Assembly: GCA_903930345.1 (NCBI GenBank)
Contig: CAIYYI010000230.1
Span: forward strand, 1 to 64,000
From: an uncultured Verrucomicrobiota bacterium
Lineage (GTDB): Bacteria > Verrucomicrobiota > Verrucomicrobiia > Limisphaerales > CAIYYI01
Direction of reading: 5' to 3'
Length of the DNA stretch: 64,000 nucleotides
This document shows positions 36,974 to 46,273 of the stretch, piece after piece. The position numbers were made by a program, and so were the translations under genes. The notes beneath the pieces were generated by a model. It saw nothing but the letters and a program-made list of their open reading frames with translations. It was not told the DNA's origin and searched no databases. Position 1 is the stretch's first letter. Each line of letters opens with the position of its first letter.

Positions 36974-38383
36974 TCAGAACTCCCGCGTCTTCTTGATTCC
37001 GGGTTGCGGCGTGGGATAGCAGCCATCCGGGCCGGCGGCCACCGGCGCAGGGGAATCCTTGGTCAGCTTGTCCACGCCCGGCGCGAATTCCTCATCGCAG
37101 TTCAGCATGTCTTCAAATGTCACTATCTGACCGGTGTGGACCGCCCGGCGGCCCATGAGGACCACCAGGCTGGCCTCGGCACCGCGCTTCACCTCGTTGT
37201 AAGGCTGGTCCCGTCGAATGGCCTCAATCAGATGATCCCACTCCAGCAGGTACGGATTCGGCTCGGGCTGAGGGAAAGCCCAGGTTTGATTGGCCCGGGT
37301 CATTTCATGGCCCTTGAAGAGGCGGCATTTGGCCGGCGTGTGCGCCACGGTGGAAATCACTGCTGAGCCCCGGGTGCCATGGGCGTAGCTGGCAAATTCC
37401 TCGTGGCAGCCCGGCTCGTAGCGGGAATTGAGGAAGAGCTTGGTGCCGTCGGCAAAGGTGTACTCGATGGCGTAGTGGTCGAAGTTCTGGTCCACCGCAG
37501 CGCCGCGATAGAGCCGCCCGCCCAGGCCTTGCGCGCGCACCGGCCAGGCGCCTTTCATCCAGCAGCACTCGTCGACGTTGTGGGCCACGTAGTCGTGGAA
37601 CACCCCCCCGCTGGCCCAGAAGAAGCCGAGGTAGCGCTGCACCTGGAAGAGCAGTTCGCTTTGATCCGCCGGCTTCGGCCCGGTGAAGCCGGCTGGGGAG
37701 ACCAGCCGGTAGGTCCGCAGCATCGTGAGGTCCCCGATCTCGCCCGCTCTGATGCGCTCATGAAGTTCGCGGCGGGCCTGGCAATGGCGGCACATCAGGC
37801 CCACGCCGACCTTGAGGTTCCGCTTCGCCGCCGCTTCGCCCAGCTCGATCATCCGGCGCGTGGAGGGGCCATCGACGGTGATCGGTTTTTCCATGAAGAC
37901 GTTGAGCCCCTTCGCAATGGCGTAGGCGAAGTGGACCCAGCGGAAAGCGACCGGCGTGGTCAGGATCACCACGTCCCCAGGCTTGAGGCAGTCCATCGCC
38001 TGCCGGTAGGCGTCAAAGCCCAGGAACTGCCGCTCACGCGGCACGTCCAGCTGCGATGCCTCAAAACCTCCGACCCAGCTATCCGCGGCGCCAGCCGGTT
38101 TGGTGGCGGCGCTCTTCAGGGCCTCGATGCTGCGGTTCAGTCGCGCTTCGAATATATCGGCCATCGCCACCAGCTTGATGGGGCCGCTGCGGTTGGCCAG
38201 GGCGTTGGCCGCCGCGCCGGTGCCCCGCCCGCCGCAGCCGACCAGGGCGACTTGGATGGTGTCGCCCCCCGCCGCGTGGACGTGCGGAATGACCGTTCCG
38301 GCCAGGGCTGAGACGGCGGCCAGGCGGCCTGTGTGTTGCAGGAATTCGCGCCGCGAGGAGGGTGGAAGGGGGAGGCTATTCAT
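36974..38383 (-). CDS. Gfo/Idh/MocA-family oxidoreductase, Tat-like signal
   Basis: SSRREFLQHTGRLAAVSALAG Tat-like signal; VALVGCGGRGTGAAANAL; FMEKPITVDGPSTRRMIEL. Confidence 0.87.
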   Translation of the reverse strand: MNSLPLPPSSRREFLQHTGRLAAVSALAGTVIPHVHAAGGDTIQVALVGCGGRGTGAAANALANRSGPIKLVAMADIFEARLNRSIEALKSAATKPAGAADSWVGGFEASQLDVPRERQFLGFDAYRQAMDCLKPGDVVILTTPVAFRWVHFAYAIAKGLNVFMEKPITVDGPSTRRMIELGEAAAKRNLKVGVGLMCRHCQARRELHERIRAGEIGDLTMLRTYRLVSPAGFTGPKPADQSELLFQVQRYLGFFWASGGVFHDYVAHNVDECCWMKGAWPVRAQGLGGRLYRGAAVDQNFDHYAIEYTFADGTKLFLNSRYEPGCHEEFASYAHGTRGSAVISTVAHTPAKCRLFKGHEMTRANQTWAFPQPEPNPYLLEWDHLIEAIRRDQPYNEVKRGAEASLVVLMGRRAVHTGQIVTFEDMLNCDEEFAPGVDKLTKDSPAPVAAGPDGCYPTPQPGIKKTREF

Positions 38384-38507
38384 ACGCGCATTGGGTTTCA
38401 AGGGACCAAAGGGGTTGCACAGATGCAGTTGCCCCGCCGATTTCGCAGCGGGCAAGCCAGGCTTCGTGTTGAGAAGCATTCGCGCCAGAGACCACTGCTC
38501 CGGCTCT

Positions 38508-39383
38508 TTAACTCGCCGAGGCCAGTTCCAGCCAGCGCTGACGGTACTTCTTTAGGAACGCCACCCCTTCCTCAGCCGGAACGCTCTTGGCATACTCACA
38601 CAGGGTAAACCGGTCGTAACCGGACTCGCGGAACAGCTTGAACAACTCCTGGTACGGGTACTGCGAATTCAGATCGTTGATGTGGCAGGATCGGATCCGG
38701 TCCTTCAGCAGGTCGTACGACCATTTCACGGAACCCTCCTTGACATCCCCGCCGTTGGAGTTCCAGCAGGCGCCGACATTCTTGTTCGGGCAGGCGTCCA
38801 TGATGGCCCGCGCATTCTTCGGCTCAGCGGTTACGGAACCGTGCACTTCCATCCAGATTTCCACGCCGTGATCCGCCCCGATCTTCCCACATTCGTCGAG
38901 CGCCGCGCCAATCTGCGCAATCGTCTTTTCGGGTGGCACTTCCTTGGGGAACCCGTTCGGGCGTACTTTGACACCCCGGGCCCCAATGTCAGCAGCCAGC
39001 TTGATAAATTCGGCGCAGGTGGCGATGTTCTTCTTCACGACCGCCTGGTCGGTCGCGTGGAATTCGCACACCGATCCCAGCCCCCAGATGGTCACGCCGC
39101 CGTCAAGGCAGCGCTTTTTCACCTCGCGCCGCTGGTCGGCAGTCAGTGCGGGCTCGACCAGGTGTTTGTGCGTGGTGCGAAACTCCACCCCTTCAATCTG
39201 CGCCTGGCGGCAGACATCAATAGTGGTGGCAAGGTCCCAATTGGCGGACACATTGTAGGAGACGATGCCGAGCTTGAATTTGCGCGGAGCCTCGGCGGCC
39301 AACAGAGGGCGTGCGGCGAGTGCGCCCAGTGCGAGCGCACTGGTGCTGTGCAAAAACTGTCGTCGATTCATGGGATGCTTCAT
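38508..39383 (-). CDS. Sugar phosphate isomerase/epimerase-like TIM barrel protein, Tat-like signal
   Basis: MNRRQFLHSTSALALGALAARPLLA; KLGIVSYNVSANWDLATTIDVCRQAQIEGVEFRTTHKHLVEP; EIWMEVHG. Confidence 0.8.
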   Translation of the reverse strand: MKHPMNRRQFLHSTSALALGALAARPLLAAEAPRKFKLGIVSYNVSANWDLATTIDVCRQAQIEGVEFRTTHKHLVEPALTADQRREVKKRCLDGGVTIWGLGSVCEFHATDQAVVKKNIATCAEFIKLAADIGARGVKVRPNGFPKEVPPEKTIAQIGAALDECGKIGADHGVEIWMEVHGSVTAEPKNARAIMDACPNKNVGACWNSNGGDVKEGSVKWSYDLLKDRIRSCHINDLNSQYPYQELFKLFRESGYDRFTLCEYAKSVPAEEGVAFLKKYRQRWLELASAS

Positions 39384-39524
39384 ACGGACGAAAGTACCAG
39401 CCTCCACAGCACAGTCAACTGTCAGATCCCGTTCAATTGTAGGCCCGTCAAAGTGGCAGCGGCGTCCCGCCGCTGTTTCATCCCTTCCCCGTACCGATGG
39501 CTCCTGCCCCCCGTCCGGCCCGTC

Positions 39525-40143
39525 CCCGTTTGTAGTCCAGGCTTCAGCCTGTCCGAGTGGCGTACCCAGCACCGCGAGATCCGGAATTCCCGCAAGCTGG
39601 TGCGGCCCAATGCTGGTGGGGCTCCCGCCGAGCCGTCCCCAGAGTGGCAGCGGTTCTGCCGCAATCCACAATCCGCAATCCGCACTCCGCACTCCGCACT
39701 CCGCACTCCGCACTCCGCATTTGCGTGGTCCGTCAAAGTGGCAGCGGCGTGATTCCCATCAAATCCTCAATCCGCAATCCACAATCCGCACTCCGCATTT
39801 GCGTGGGCCGTCATTTTCCCCGCTTGTAGTCCAGGCTTCAGCCTGTCCAAGTGGCGTACCCAGCACCGCGAGATCCGGAATTCCCTCAAGCTGGTGCGGT
39901 CCAATGCTGGTGGGGAGAGGCTCCCGCCGAGCCGCCCCTGTCTTCAAATCCGCACTCCGCATTCGCAGTTTCCCCGCTTGTAGTCCAGGCTTCAGCCTGC
40001 CTGAGTGGCGTACCCAGGCCCGCGAGATCCGGAATTCCCTCAAGCTGGTGCGGTCCAATGCTGGTGGGGCTCCAAATCCGCAATCCACAATCCGCACTCC
40101 GCATTTGCGTGAGCCGTCAGTTTCCCCGTTTGTAGTCCAGTCA
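39525..40143. repeat. Three ~100-120-bp copies plus a fragment of an interspersed intergenic repeat
   Basis: TTGTAGTCCAGGCTTCAGCCTG(TC/CC)...GTGGCGTACCCAG...GAGATCCGGAATTCCC...AGCTGGTGCGG(C/T)CCAATGCTGGTGGGG at ~39525-39640, ~39820-39940, ~39971-40072; fragment ~40118-40143. Confidence 0.85.
39662..39717. repeat. Heptamer tandem repeat, 8 units of CA(A/C)TCCG
   Basis: caatcca caatccg caatccg cactccg x5; related strings recur near 39766-39803, 40073-40105 and 40753-40780. Confidence 0.9.
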
Positions 40144-40524
40144 TCTTTGACCATGCTGCCATCAACCAAGAACCAAGAACGATCAACCAAGAACCATCAA
40201 CCATCACCGGATCACCGACTCCCCGGGCCGGCTCTTCGGTTCCTATTCGTGTGCTTCGCGTAATTCGTGGTCGATCGCAACTCCGCCTTCGGGTATTGTA
40301 TCATACAACTAAAATACTCCCTACCGGCTTGCCAGGCAGAGGGTTTTTTGCAATAGTATCACACGTTATGCATACATCATCAACGCCAGCCGCCGATTCT
40401 CCGGGCGATCTCGCTTCGGCCAACATCCCCCTGTTTCGCATCCCGCGTTCCGAATTCCGCGTTCAGTTGGGCTTTCCCAATTTCTGCTTTTCCCCTCCGG
40501 TTTCCATGCGCCGCCACAAAACAT

Positions 40525-40570
40525 GGTGCCAAAAGGTGCCAAAAAGTGTCAAAAGGTGCCAGAAAGTGCC
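40525..40570. repeat. 10-bp-period tandem repeat (GGTGCCAAAA)
   Basis: GGTGCC aaaa GGTGCC aaaa AGTGTC aaaa GGTGCC agaa AGTGCC in exact decameric register. Confidence 0.85.
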
Positions 40571-41014
40571 AAACTTTCAAAAACATGGAGCTGGAAATGC
40601 AGATTATGAACGAACCGCCCCATGCCAAGGATCTGACGTCCACCGCACCCGTCGCTCCGCCCGGTCCATCTGCCACCTCCAATCTCCCATCTGAAATCCC
40701 AGGAGACTCTCCCCCGTCAAAGTGGCAGCGGCGGATTCCCATTCCCCATTTTCAAATCCGCAATCCACAATCCGCATTCGCTCGTGGCTCCTGCCGAGCC
40801 GTTCCCGGTTCCATTTTATATTCGAGCTGACCTCTGACTTCCGACCTCTGACCTCAACGATCATTTACCAGTCACTCCATTTCCGTCTGTACCATTTCAC
40901 CGAATTAACGGCCCACGGAATGACTGAAACAACGCTGGTTTCTTGAAGAAACTATATGCGGAAAACACAGGTAGCGAACGTGTTACCCGAGTGATTAAGT
41001 ATTTATTGCCGAGT

Positions 41015-41268
41015 CGCCAAAGTTGGCGTAGGAATTACTCTGTCGATCGAACCTGGCGGGGCTGGGCAAGATTGGCCGGCGAAAACACTCCGGGGGAGTG
41101 CCAGTAACCCCTGGGTTTACCCGGGCCTTTCTCGGTGAGGGAGGGTTCACGTCGGTCGCGTGCAAACGCGTGCCGCCGTTTTACTCAATAAACCACGCAT
41201 TCTGGATGTCTTGAATGCTCCCGGAACAATTGTGTCCCGGGATAATCCGGAACGCTTGACCGCGTTCC
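41015..41268 (+). other. Hairpin-rich region upstream of the small HTH-like ORF (candidate structured leader or ncRNA)
   Basis: Perfect hairpins CGCCAA-AG-TTGGCG (41015-41028), CACTCC-GGG-GGAGTG (41086-41100), GGAACGC-TTGACC-GCGTTCC (41249-41268). Confidence 0.4.
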
Positions 41269-41284
41269 GCACCGAAAGGCAATT

Positions 41285-41695
41285 ATGAAAGATCAGGAAA
41301 CGCTCGCGCAGTTCATCGCCCTCCGGGTCCAGGGCTGGACCTTCGACCGCATTTCGCAGGCCCTGAAGGTCTCCAAACCCGTCCTCATCGACTGGAGCCG
41401 TCAGCACCAGTTCCACATCCAGAATCTCCAGGCGGTGGAGCTTGAGGCGCTGGCTGACAAACATTTGTCCTCCCGCCAGCTGCGCTGGCAGCAGTTGGGC
41501 GGCAGCCTCAGCCGGGTTGAGGCCGAGCTGGCCAAGCGCGACCTGGCCGAGGTCCCCACCGCCCGCCTCATCACGCTGGCATCGTCCTTGCGCGCCGAGG
41601 CCACGAGGGAGACGGGCTCGCTCCGGTTCACCGCCGCCCTGAAGGACATTCCGAGGGAGCAATATGTCGAGAACGTCATGGATTGGCAGGTTTGA
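41285..41695 (+). CDS. Small HTH-like DNA-binding protein of unknown function
   Basis: 136 aa; FIALRVQGWTFDRISQALKVSKPVLIDWSRQH resembles an HTH/resolvase-like helix pattern; helical C-terminus. Confidence 0.65.
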   Translation: MKDQETLAQFIALRVQGWTFDRISQALKVSKPVLIDWSRQHQFHIQNLQAVELEALADKHLSSRQLRWQQLGGSLSRVEAELAKRDLAEVPTARLITLASSLRAEATRETGSLRFTAALKDIPREQYVENVMDWQV

Positions 41696-42326
41696 CGGAG
41701 GCGCTGCCCCAAAAAACTCTGGGCTGGTAAGGAAATAGTAAACTTTTAGTAAACTTTTCCGGGGGCGACCACCTTCCAACCCCGGTTTCACCCGGTTGCT
41801 TATGTTTGCCTTGAGCCGTTGCCGTTCGCCGTCCCGCAACGTCCGGCGGCCCCTCAGCCGCCCGGTCACCCGCCGTGTCTCTCGCCCCTGCCATCGGCGT
41901 GCGTGGCGCGACTGTTGGCGCACCTTGGTGCCCTACCGGGGCCCCTCCTTGATCTCCATAGTCGCGCTGCTCCGCCGCTGTTGCCGGCTGTCGGAGCGGT
42001 ACCAGAAACGCTGGTGCAATTCCCGCTTCAAAACCCTGCTCACTCCGGAGCAAGCGAAGCGCCAGATGATGCAGGATCTGGAGCGTGTGTGCGGCGATAA
42101 ACCCGCTCCCGGCCCTGGCCCACCGCCCGCCGCCGCCCCGGGTCCGGCCCCGGCCGCCCCTGCCAAAGCACCTCCGGCATGGCCGCCCCCGGAGGATAAA
42201 AGGGATGTCACCCCGGTGCCGATCAGGGGGGCCATCCCGTTGTCTCAATCCAATCGGTCATGAAAATCCTGCTGAAAAACTGTTGCCATCAGGCCGGGAC
42301 TCCTCCAAATTATCCCTCGCTGTTGC

Positions 42327-42416
42327 GGAGAGATGGCAGAGTGGTCTATTGCGCACGCCTGGAAAGCGTGTGTACCTGAAAGGGTACCGTGAGTTCAAAT
42401 CTCACTCTCTCCGCCA
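42327..42416 (+). tRNA. tRNA-Ser(GGA), CCA encoded
   Basis: GGAGAGATGGCAGAGTGGTCTATTGCGCACGCCTGGAAAGCGTG...GAGTTCAAATCTCACTCTCTCCGCCA; anticodon loop CTGGAAA; long variable arm. Confidence 0.95.
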
Positions 42417-42529
42417 CTTCCATCGGTGGCTCGGCGGCCGGTTTTCAGTCGGTTTTCCCCATTTCTTTTTTTCGGTTAAACGCTTTCGGGCGTGACTGTT
42501 TTGCCCCCTTTCCCCACAGTTGGGCTCCA

Positions 42530-45500
42530 ATGAACCTGAGCTGCGATCCCCGGGGATGGGCACGCTGGTGGTCGGTGCTGCCAGCCTGGCTGGCCCTGAT
42601 TTGCTGCCTTCCGTTGCCGGGGCGGGGGCAGACTCTGGACATTCAGGACGCGGTGAAAACCTATGCCGCGCTGACCAATACCGTGGTGACGCTGTCCGGC
42701 CGCGCCGAGCTGCGGGTGTCCGGGACGGGGGATCCGATCCCGGGCTGTGTCATTCACCTCAACTCCCCGGATGCCTGGCTGCTGATGCCGGAGGTGCTGC
42801 CGTCCAAGGTTGCCTCCACCCTGCTCAGCCGGGTGCGGGTGAACGGGGCCAATGCGGTCCTGGATGGGAACGTGCGGGTGGCGCAGTATGCCCAGGGGGC
42901 GGTGGTGATCCCGCAGGCACCGGACTTTGCGCCGCTGGAGGTGTTTTCCGGGCGGTATTTCACCAGCGCCTCCCGGCGGCTGAGCTCGTACGTTGCCTAT
43001 AACAACGCCCGGCTGGGGACGATGGCGGCAGGCATCGGCTCCTTTAAGCTGAAGCGCGGCTACATGGCAACGTTGGCGCAGCAGGAAAACGGCACGGGGA
43101 TCAGCCGGGTGTATATCGCGCAGGATGGTGATTTGGAGGTTGGGCGGCTGCCGGTGGAGCTGGAGAATGCGATCCGTTTTGTGCGGGTCTTCCCGTGGCG
43201 CTGGGTGGCGAAAAAGGGGGTGGCGGGCAACATCTATTCGCCCGTCAAGGCGCAGTGGTGGTACAACTGGAATCTGGACCGCACCTCGCCGCTGGATGTG
43301 GAGTATGTCGCTATCCGCCAAACGCGCTGGTGGCCCGGGCTGGGCGAGGATTGGCAGTACCGCGAGGTAAACCACCTGCTCGGCTACAACGAGCCGGATA
43401 GCACGGCCCAGGCGAACATTGCCCTCAGCGACGCCCTCGCGTCCTGGCCGGATCTGCTGGGGACGGGGCTGCGGGTGGGGTCGCCCGCGACCACCGACGG
43501 AGGGCGGAGCAGTTGGCTGTATCCCTTCATTCAGCAGGCGGATGCCGCCGGGATGCGGGTGGACTTTGTGGCCGTCCACTACTACTGGTGCTACAATCCC
43601 GCCGATCCGGCCGGCGCGGCCAGCCAGATGTACAACTTCCTCAAGGCCACCTATGACCAGGTGAAGCGTCCGCTCTGGGTCACCGAGTGGAACAACGGGG
43701 CCAACTGGACCGGATGCGCCGATCCCACCTACGCGCAGCAGCAGGCGGCGGTGGCGGCCATGATCGAGATGCTCGACAACGCGCCGTTCGTCGAGCGCTA
43801 CGCCATCTACAACTGGGTGGAGGATGTGCGGCGCGTGGTGTGGGATGACAACTGGCCCACCGATGCCGGCGTGACCTACCGCGACCACATCTCGCCGCTG
43901 TCCTACCGGCAGGAAATGGCGGATGCCGGCGTTGGCTCCTCCGCCCGGTATTCCTTCGACGGTGACACGCACGACGGCTGGGGCAACGGCCAGGATGCGA
44001 TGAGCATCGGCGCCCCGGCGTTCACCCCGGGCCGGTTCGGGCAGGCCATCGAGCTCAATGGCGCCACGGACTACCTGCAGCTTTCGCCGCGCCTGGCGGA
44101 CAGCACCGACTGGACCTTTGCCGGGTGGGTCTACTGGAACGGCGGCGCCAACTGGCAGCGCATCTTTGATTTCGGCGAGGACACCTCCCACTACCTGTAC
44201 CTGTGCCCGAAGACCGGCGCTGGCAACCTGCGCTTCGCCATCAATGACGGCAGCGGAGAGCAGCAGCTGAGCGCGGCCGGGTTCACTGCCGGGACGTGGA
44301 CCCACGTGGCCGTCACCATTGCGGGCAGCACCGGCAAGATGTTCGTCAACGGCGTGGCAGTGGCGACGAACACCGCCATGACCCTTAACCCGATCGACGT
44401 TGGCACCCGGTTCAATTTTCTGGGCAAAAGCCGTTTCAGCGCAGATCCGCTGTTCAGCGGGAAGTTTGACGACTTCCGTTTCATCAGCTCCTCGTTGACG
44501 GATGCGCAGGTGGCGGCCATCGCCGCCATTCCGCCGCCCCAGTTCCGGGCCGCCACGCTGTACAAGCCGGATGCGCAGCTGCTCCAGCCCTACAGCGCCA
44601 CGCTGGCCGGGGACGCCACCGGCACCGGCCCGCTGACCTACAGCAGGATGGACGGGCCGGCGTGGCTCACGGTCGCCGCCAGCGGCGCGCTGGCCGGGAC
44701 GCCCGGCCAGACCAATGGCGGCGTGAACAGCTTCCTGGTGCGCGTCACCGACACCAACGGATCGCTCCACACGGCGGCCCTCCTCATCAGCGTGCCAAAC
44801 CTCACCGCGACCCTGGCCGCGAGCGCCGACGATGCCGAGCAATCCGCCGCCGGGGCCGTCAATCTCACCAGCACTGACCTGGAGCTGGTCAACGATGACG
44901 CCTCGGGCGCAGGCAACCAGCTCATCGGCCTGCGTTTCACCGGGCTGGCGATTCCGCCGGGCGCCATCGTCACCAACGCGACGATCCAATTCACAGCGGA
45001 CGAGGCGCAGAGCGAGGCCACGCAGATCCAAATCCAGGCTGAGGCGGCCGACGATGCCGCAACCTTTGCCGCCGTGACCAACAACCTCAGCGCGCGGCTG
45101 ACGGTCCCGCTGCGGGCGGCCTGGACTCCGGCGGCCTGGAGCGTGGGCGAATCCAACGCCACGCAGCGCACCCCGAACCTGGCCGGGCTGGTGCAGGAGG
45201 TGGTGTCGCGCCCCGGCTGGGTGAGCGGCAACGCCGTGGTTTTCCTGCTCTCCGGCACCGGCCACCGCACGGCCGATGCCTTTGACAAAACCGGCGGATT
45301 TCCACCGCGCCTGACCGTGGCTTACGTTTCCCCCACGCCGACCTATGTGGCGAGCGCGACCGTGAGCTCCAGCGCCAACGATGCCGAGCAGGCCGCCGCC
45401 GGGGCGGTGACGCTGAACAGCACCGACCTGGAACTGGTGAATGACGGCGCGCAGGGGGACCAGACCATCGGGCTGCGCTTTGAAAACCTGCCGCTGACCG

Positions 45501-46255
45501 CCGGCTGCCTGATTGAAAGTGCCGACATCCAGTTTGCCGCCGACGAAGCCCAGAGCGAGGCGACGGCCCTCGTGATCCGCGCGCAGGCGGCGGACCATGC
45601 CGCGCTATTCACCACCAACGCAAACAGCCTCACTGCCCGCCCGCTGACCGCTGCAACAGTGGCCTGGGCACCCGTCGCCTGGGCCATGGTGGGCGAGCGC
45701 GAGGCCCTGCAGCGCACGCCGGATCTTTCCGCGCTGGTGCGCGAGGTGGTGTCGCGTCCTGGCTGGTCCGGAGGCAATGCCCTGGCGTTCCTCATCTCCG
45801 GCACGGGACATCGCACGGCGGATGCCGCCGACAAAGCGGGCGGCTCCCCGGCCACGCTCACCGTGCGTTACCGGCCCGAAGCGCCGGTGGGCAGCTATCT
45901 CCGCTGGGCTGCCGCCCACCCCGGCGCTGTTTCGCTGGCCGCCGACCCCGATGGCGATGGCTATAACAACCTGCTTGAATATGCCTTGGGCCTGGACCCT
46001 GCGGTGGCGGATCGCAACGTGCCCCGGCTCAGCCTGGATCCGCTTTATCTCCACTTCACCTACACGCGGCCCACGCTGGCCAATGAGGTGACCTACCAGG
46101 TTGAGTGGGCGGACAATGTTGTGACCGGTCCCTGGCGGACGATTGGTTTTTCCAATCAGATTCTCAGTGATGATGGCACGCTCCGCACCATCCGGGCCTC
46201 CCTCCTCAAGGGGGCCACTGGTCGCCGCTTCGTGCGTTTGGTGATCACCTACTGA
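42530..46255 (+). CDS. Secreted glycoside-hydrolase-like protein (glycosyl-hydrolase catalytic core, LamG-like domain, duplicated C-terminal module)
   Basis: LLGYNEPD and PLWVTEWNN acid motifs; LamG-like FDGDTHDGWGNGQDAMSIGAPAFTPGRFGQAIELNG; start moved from 42389, which overlaps the tRNA, to 42530. Confidence 0.75.
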   Translation: MNLSCDPRGWARWWSVLPAWLALICCLPLPGRGQTLDIQDAVKTYAALTNTVVTLSGRAELRVSGTGDPIPGCVIHLNSPDAWLLMPEVLPSKVASTLLSRVRVNGANAVLDGNVRVAQYAQGAVVIPQAPDFAPLEVFSGRYFTSASRRLSSYVAYNNARLGTMAAGIGSFKLKRGYMATLAQQENGTGISRVYIAQDGDLEVGRLPVELENAIRFVRVFPWRWVAKKGVAGNIYSPVKAQWWYNWNLDRTSPLDVEYVAIRQTRWWPGLGEDWQYREVNHLLGYNEPDSTAQANIALSDALASWPDLLGTGLRVGSPATTDGGRSSWLYPFIQQADAAGMRVDFVAVHYYWCYNPADPAGAASQMYNFLKATYDQVKRPLWVTEWNNGANWTGCADPTYAQQQAAVAAMIEMLDNAPFVERYAIYNWVEDVRRVVWDDNWPTDAGVTYRDHISPLSYRQEMADAGVGSSARYSFDGDTHDGWGNGQDAMSIGAPAFTPGRFGQAIELNGATDYLQLSPRLADSTDWTFAGWVYWNGGANWQRIFDFGEDTSHYLYLCPKTGAGNLRFAINDGSGEQQLSAAGFTAGTWTHVAVTIAGSTGKMFVNGVAVATNTAMTLNPIDVGTRFNFLGKSRFSADPLFSGKFDDFRFISSSLTDAQVAAIAAIPPPQFRAATLYKPDAQLLQPYSATLAGDATGTGPLTYSRMDGPAWLTVAASGALAGTPGQTNGGVNSFLVRVTDTNGSLHTAALLISVPNLTATLAASADDAEQSAAGAVNLTSTDLELVNDDASGAGNQLIGLRFTGLAIPPGAIVTNATIQFTADEAQSEATQIQIQAEAADDAATFAAVTNNLSARLTVPLRAAWTPAAWSVGESNATQRTPNLAGLVQEVVSRPGWVSGNAVVFLLSGTGHRTADAFDKTGGFPPRLTVAYVSPTPTYVASATVSSSANDAEQAAAGAVTLNSTDLELVNDGAQGDQTIGLRFENLPLTAGCLIESADIQFAADEAQSEATALVIRAQAADHAALFTTNANSLTARPLTAATVAWAPVAWAMVGEREALQRTPDLSALVREVVSRPGWSGGNALAFLISGTGHRTADAADKAGGSPATLTVRYRPEAPVGSYLRWAAAHPGAVSLAADPDGDGYNNLLEYALGLDPAVADRNVPRLSLDPLYLHFTYTRPTLANEVTYQVEWADNVVTGPWRTIGFSNQILSDDGTLRTIRASLLKGATGRRFVRLVITY

Positions 46256-46273
46256 GGGGCGATGAGGCAGGGC

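Noticed and set aside
39662-39717. CRISPR-like array
   Set aside because: Contiguous 7-bp units without spacers; no cas genes in the window.
39265-40263. 332-aa plus-strand ORF across the repeat island
   Set aside because: Its translation is repeat-derived (NPQSTIRTPHSALRTPHSA...); best explained as open frame through 7-bp and ~110-bp repeats.
42476-45598. 1040-aa ORF on the minus strand
   Set aside because: Entirely antisense to the glycosidase-like CDS with recognisable motifs; composition (HPG/R/Q-rich) is typical of antisense reading in GC-rich DNA.
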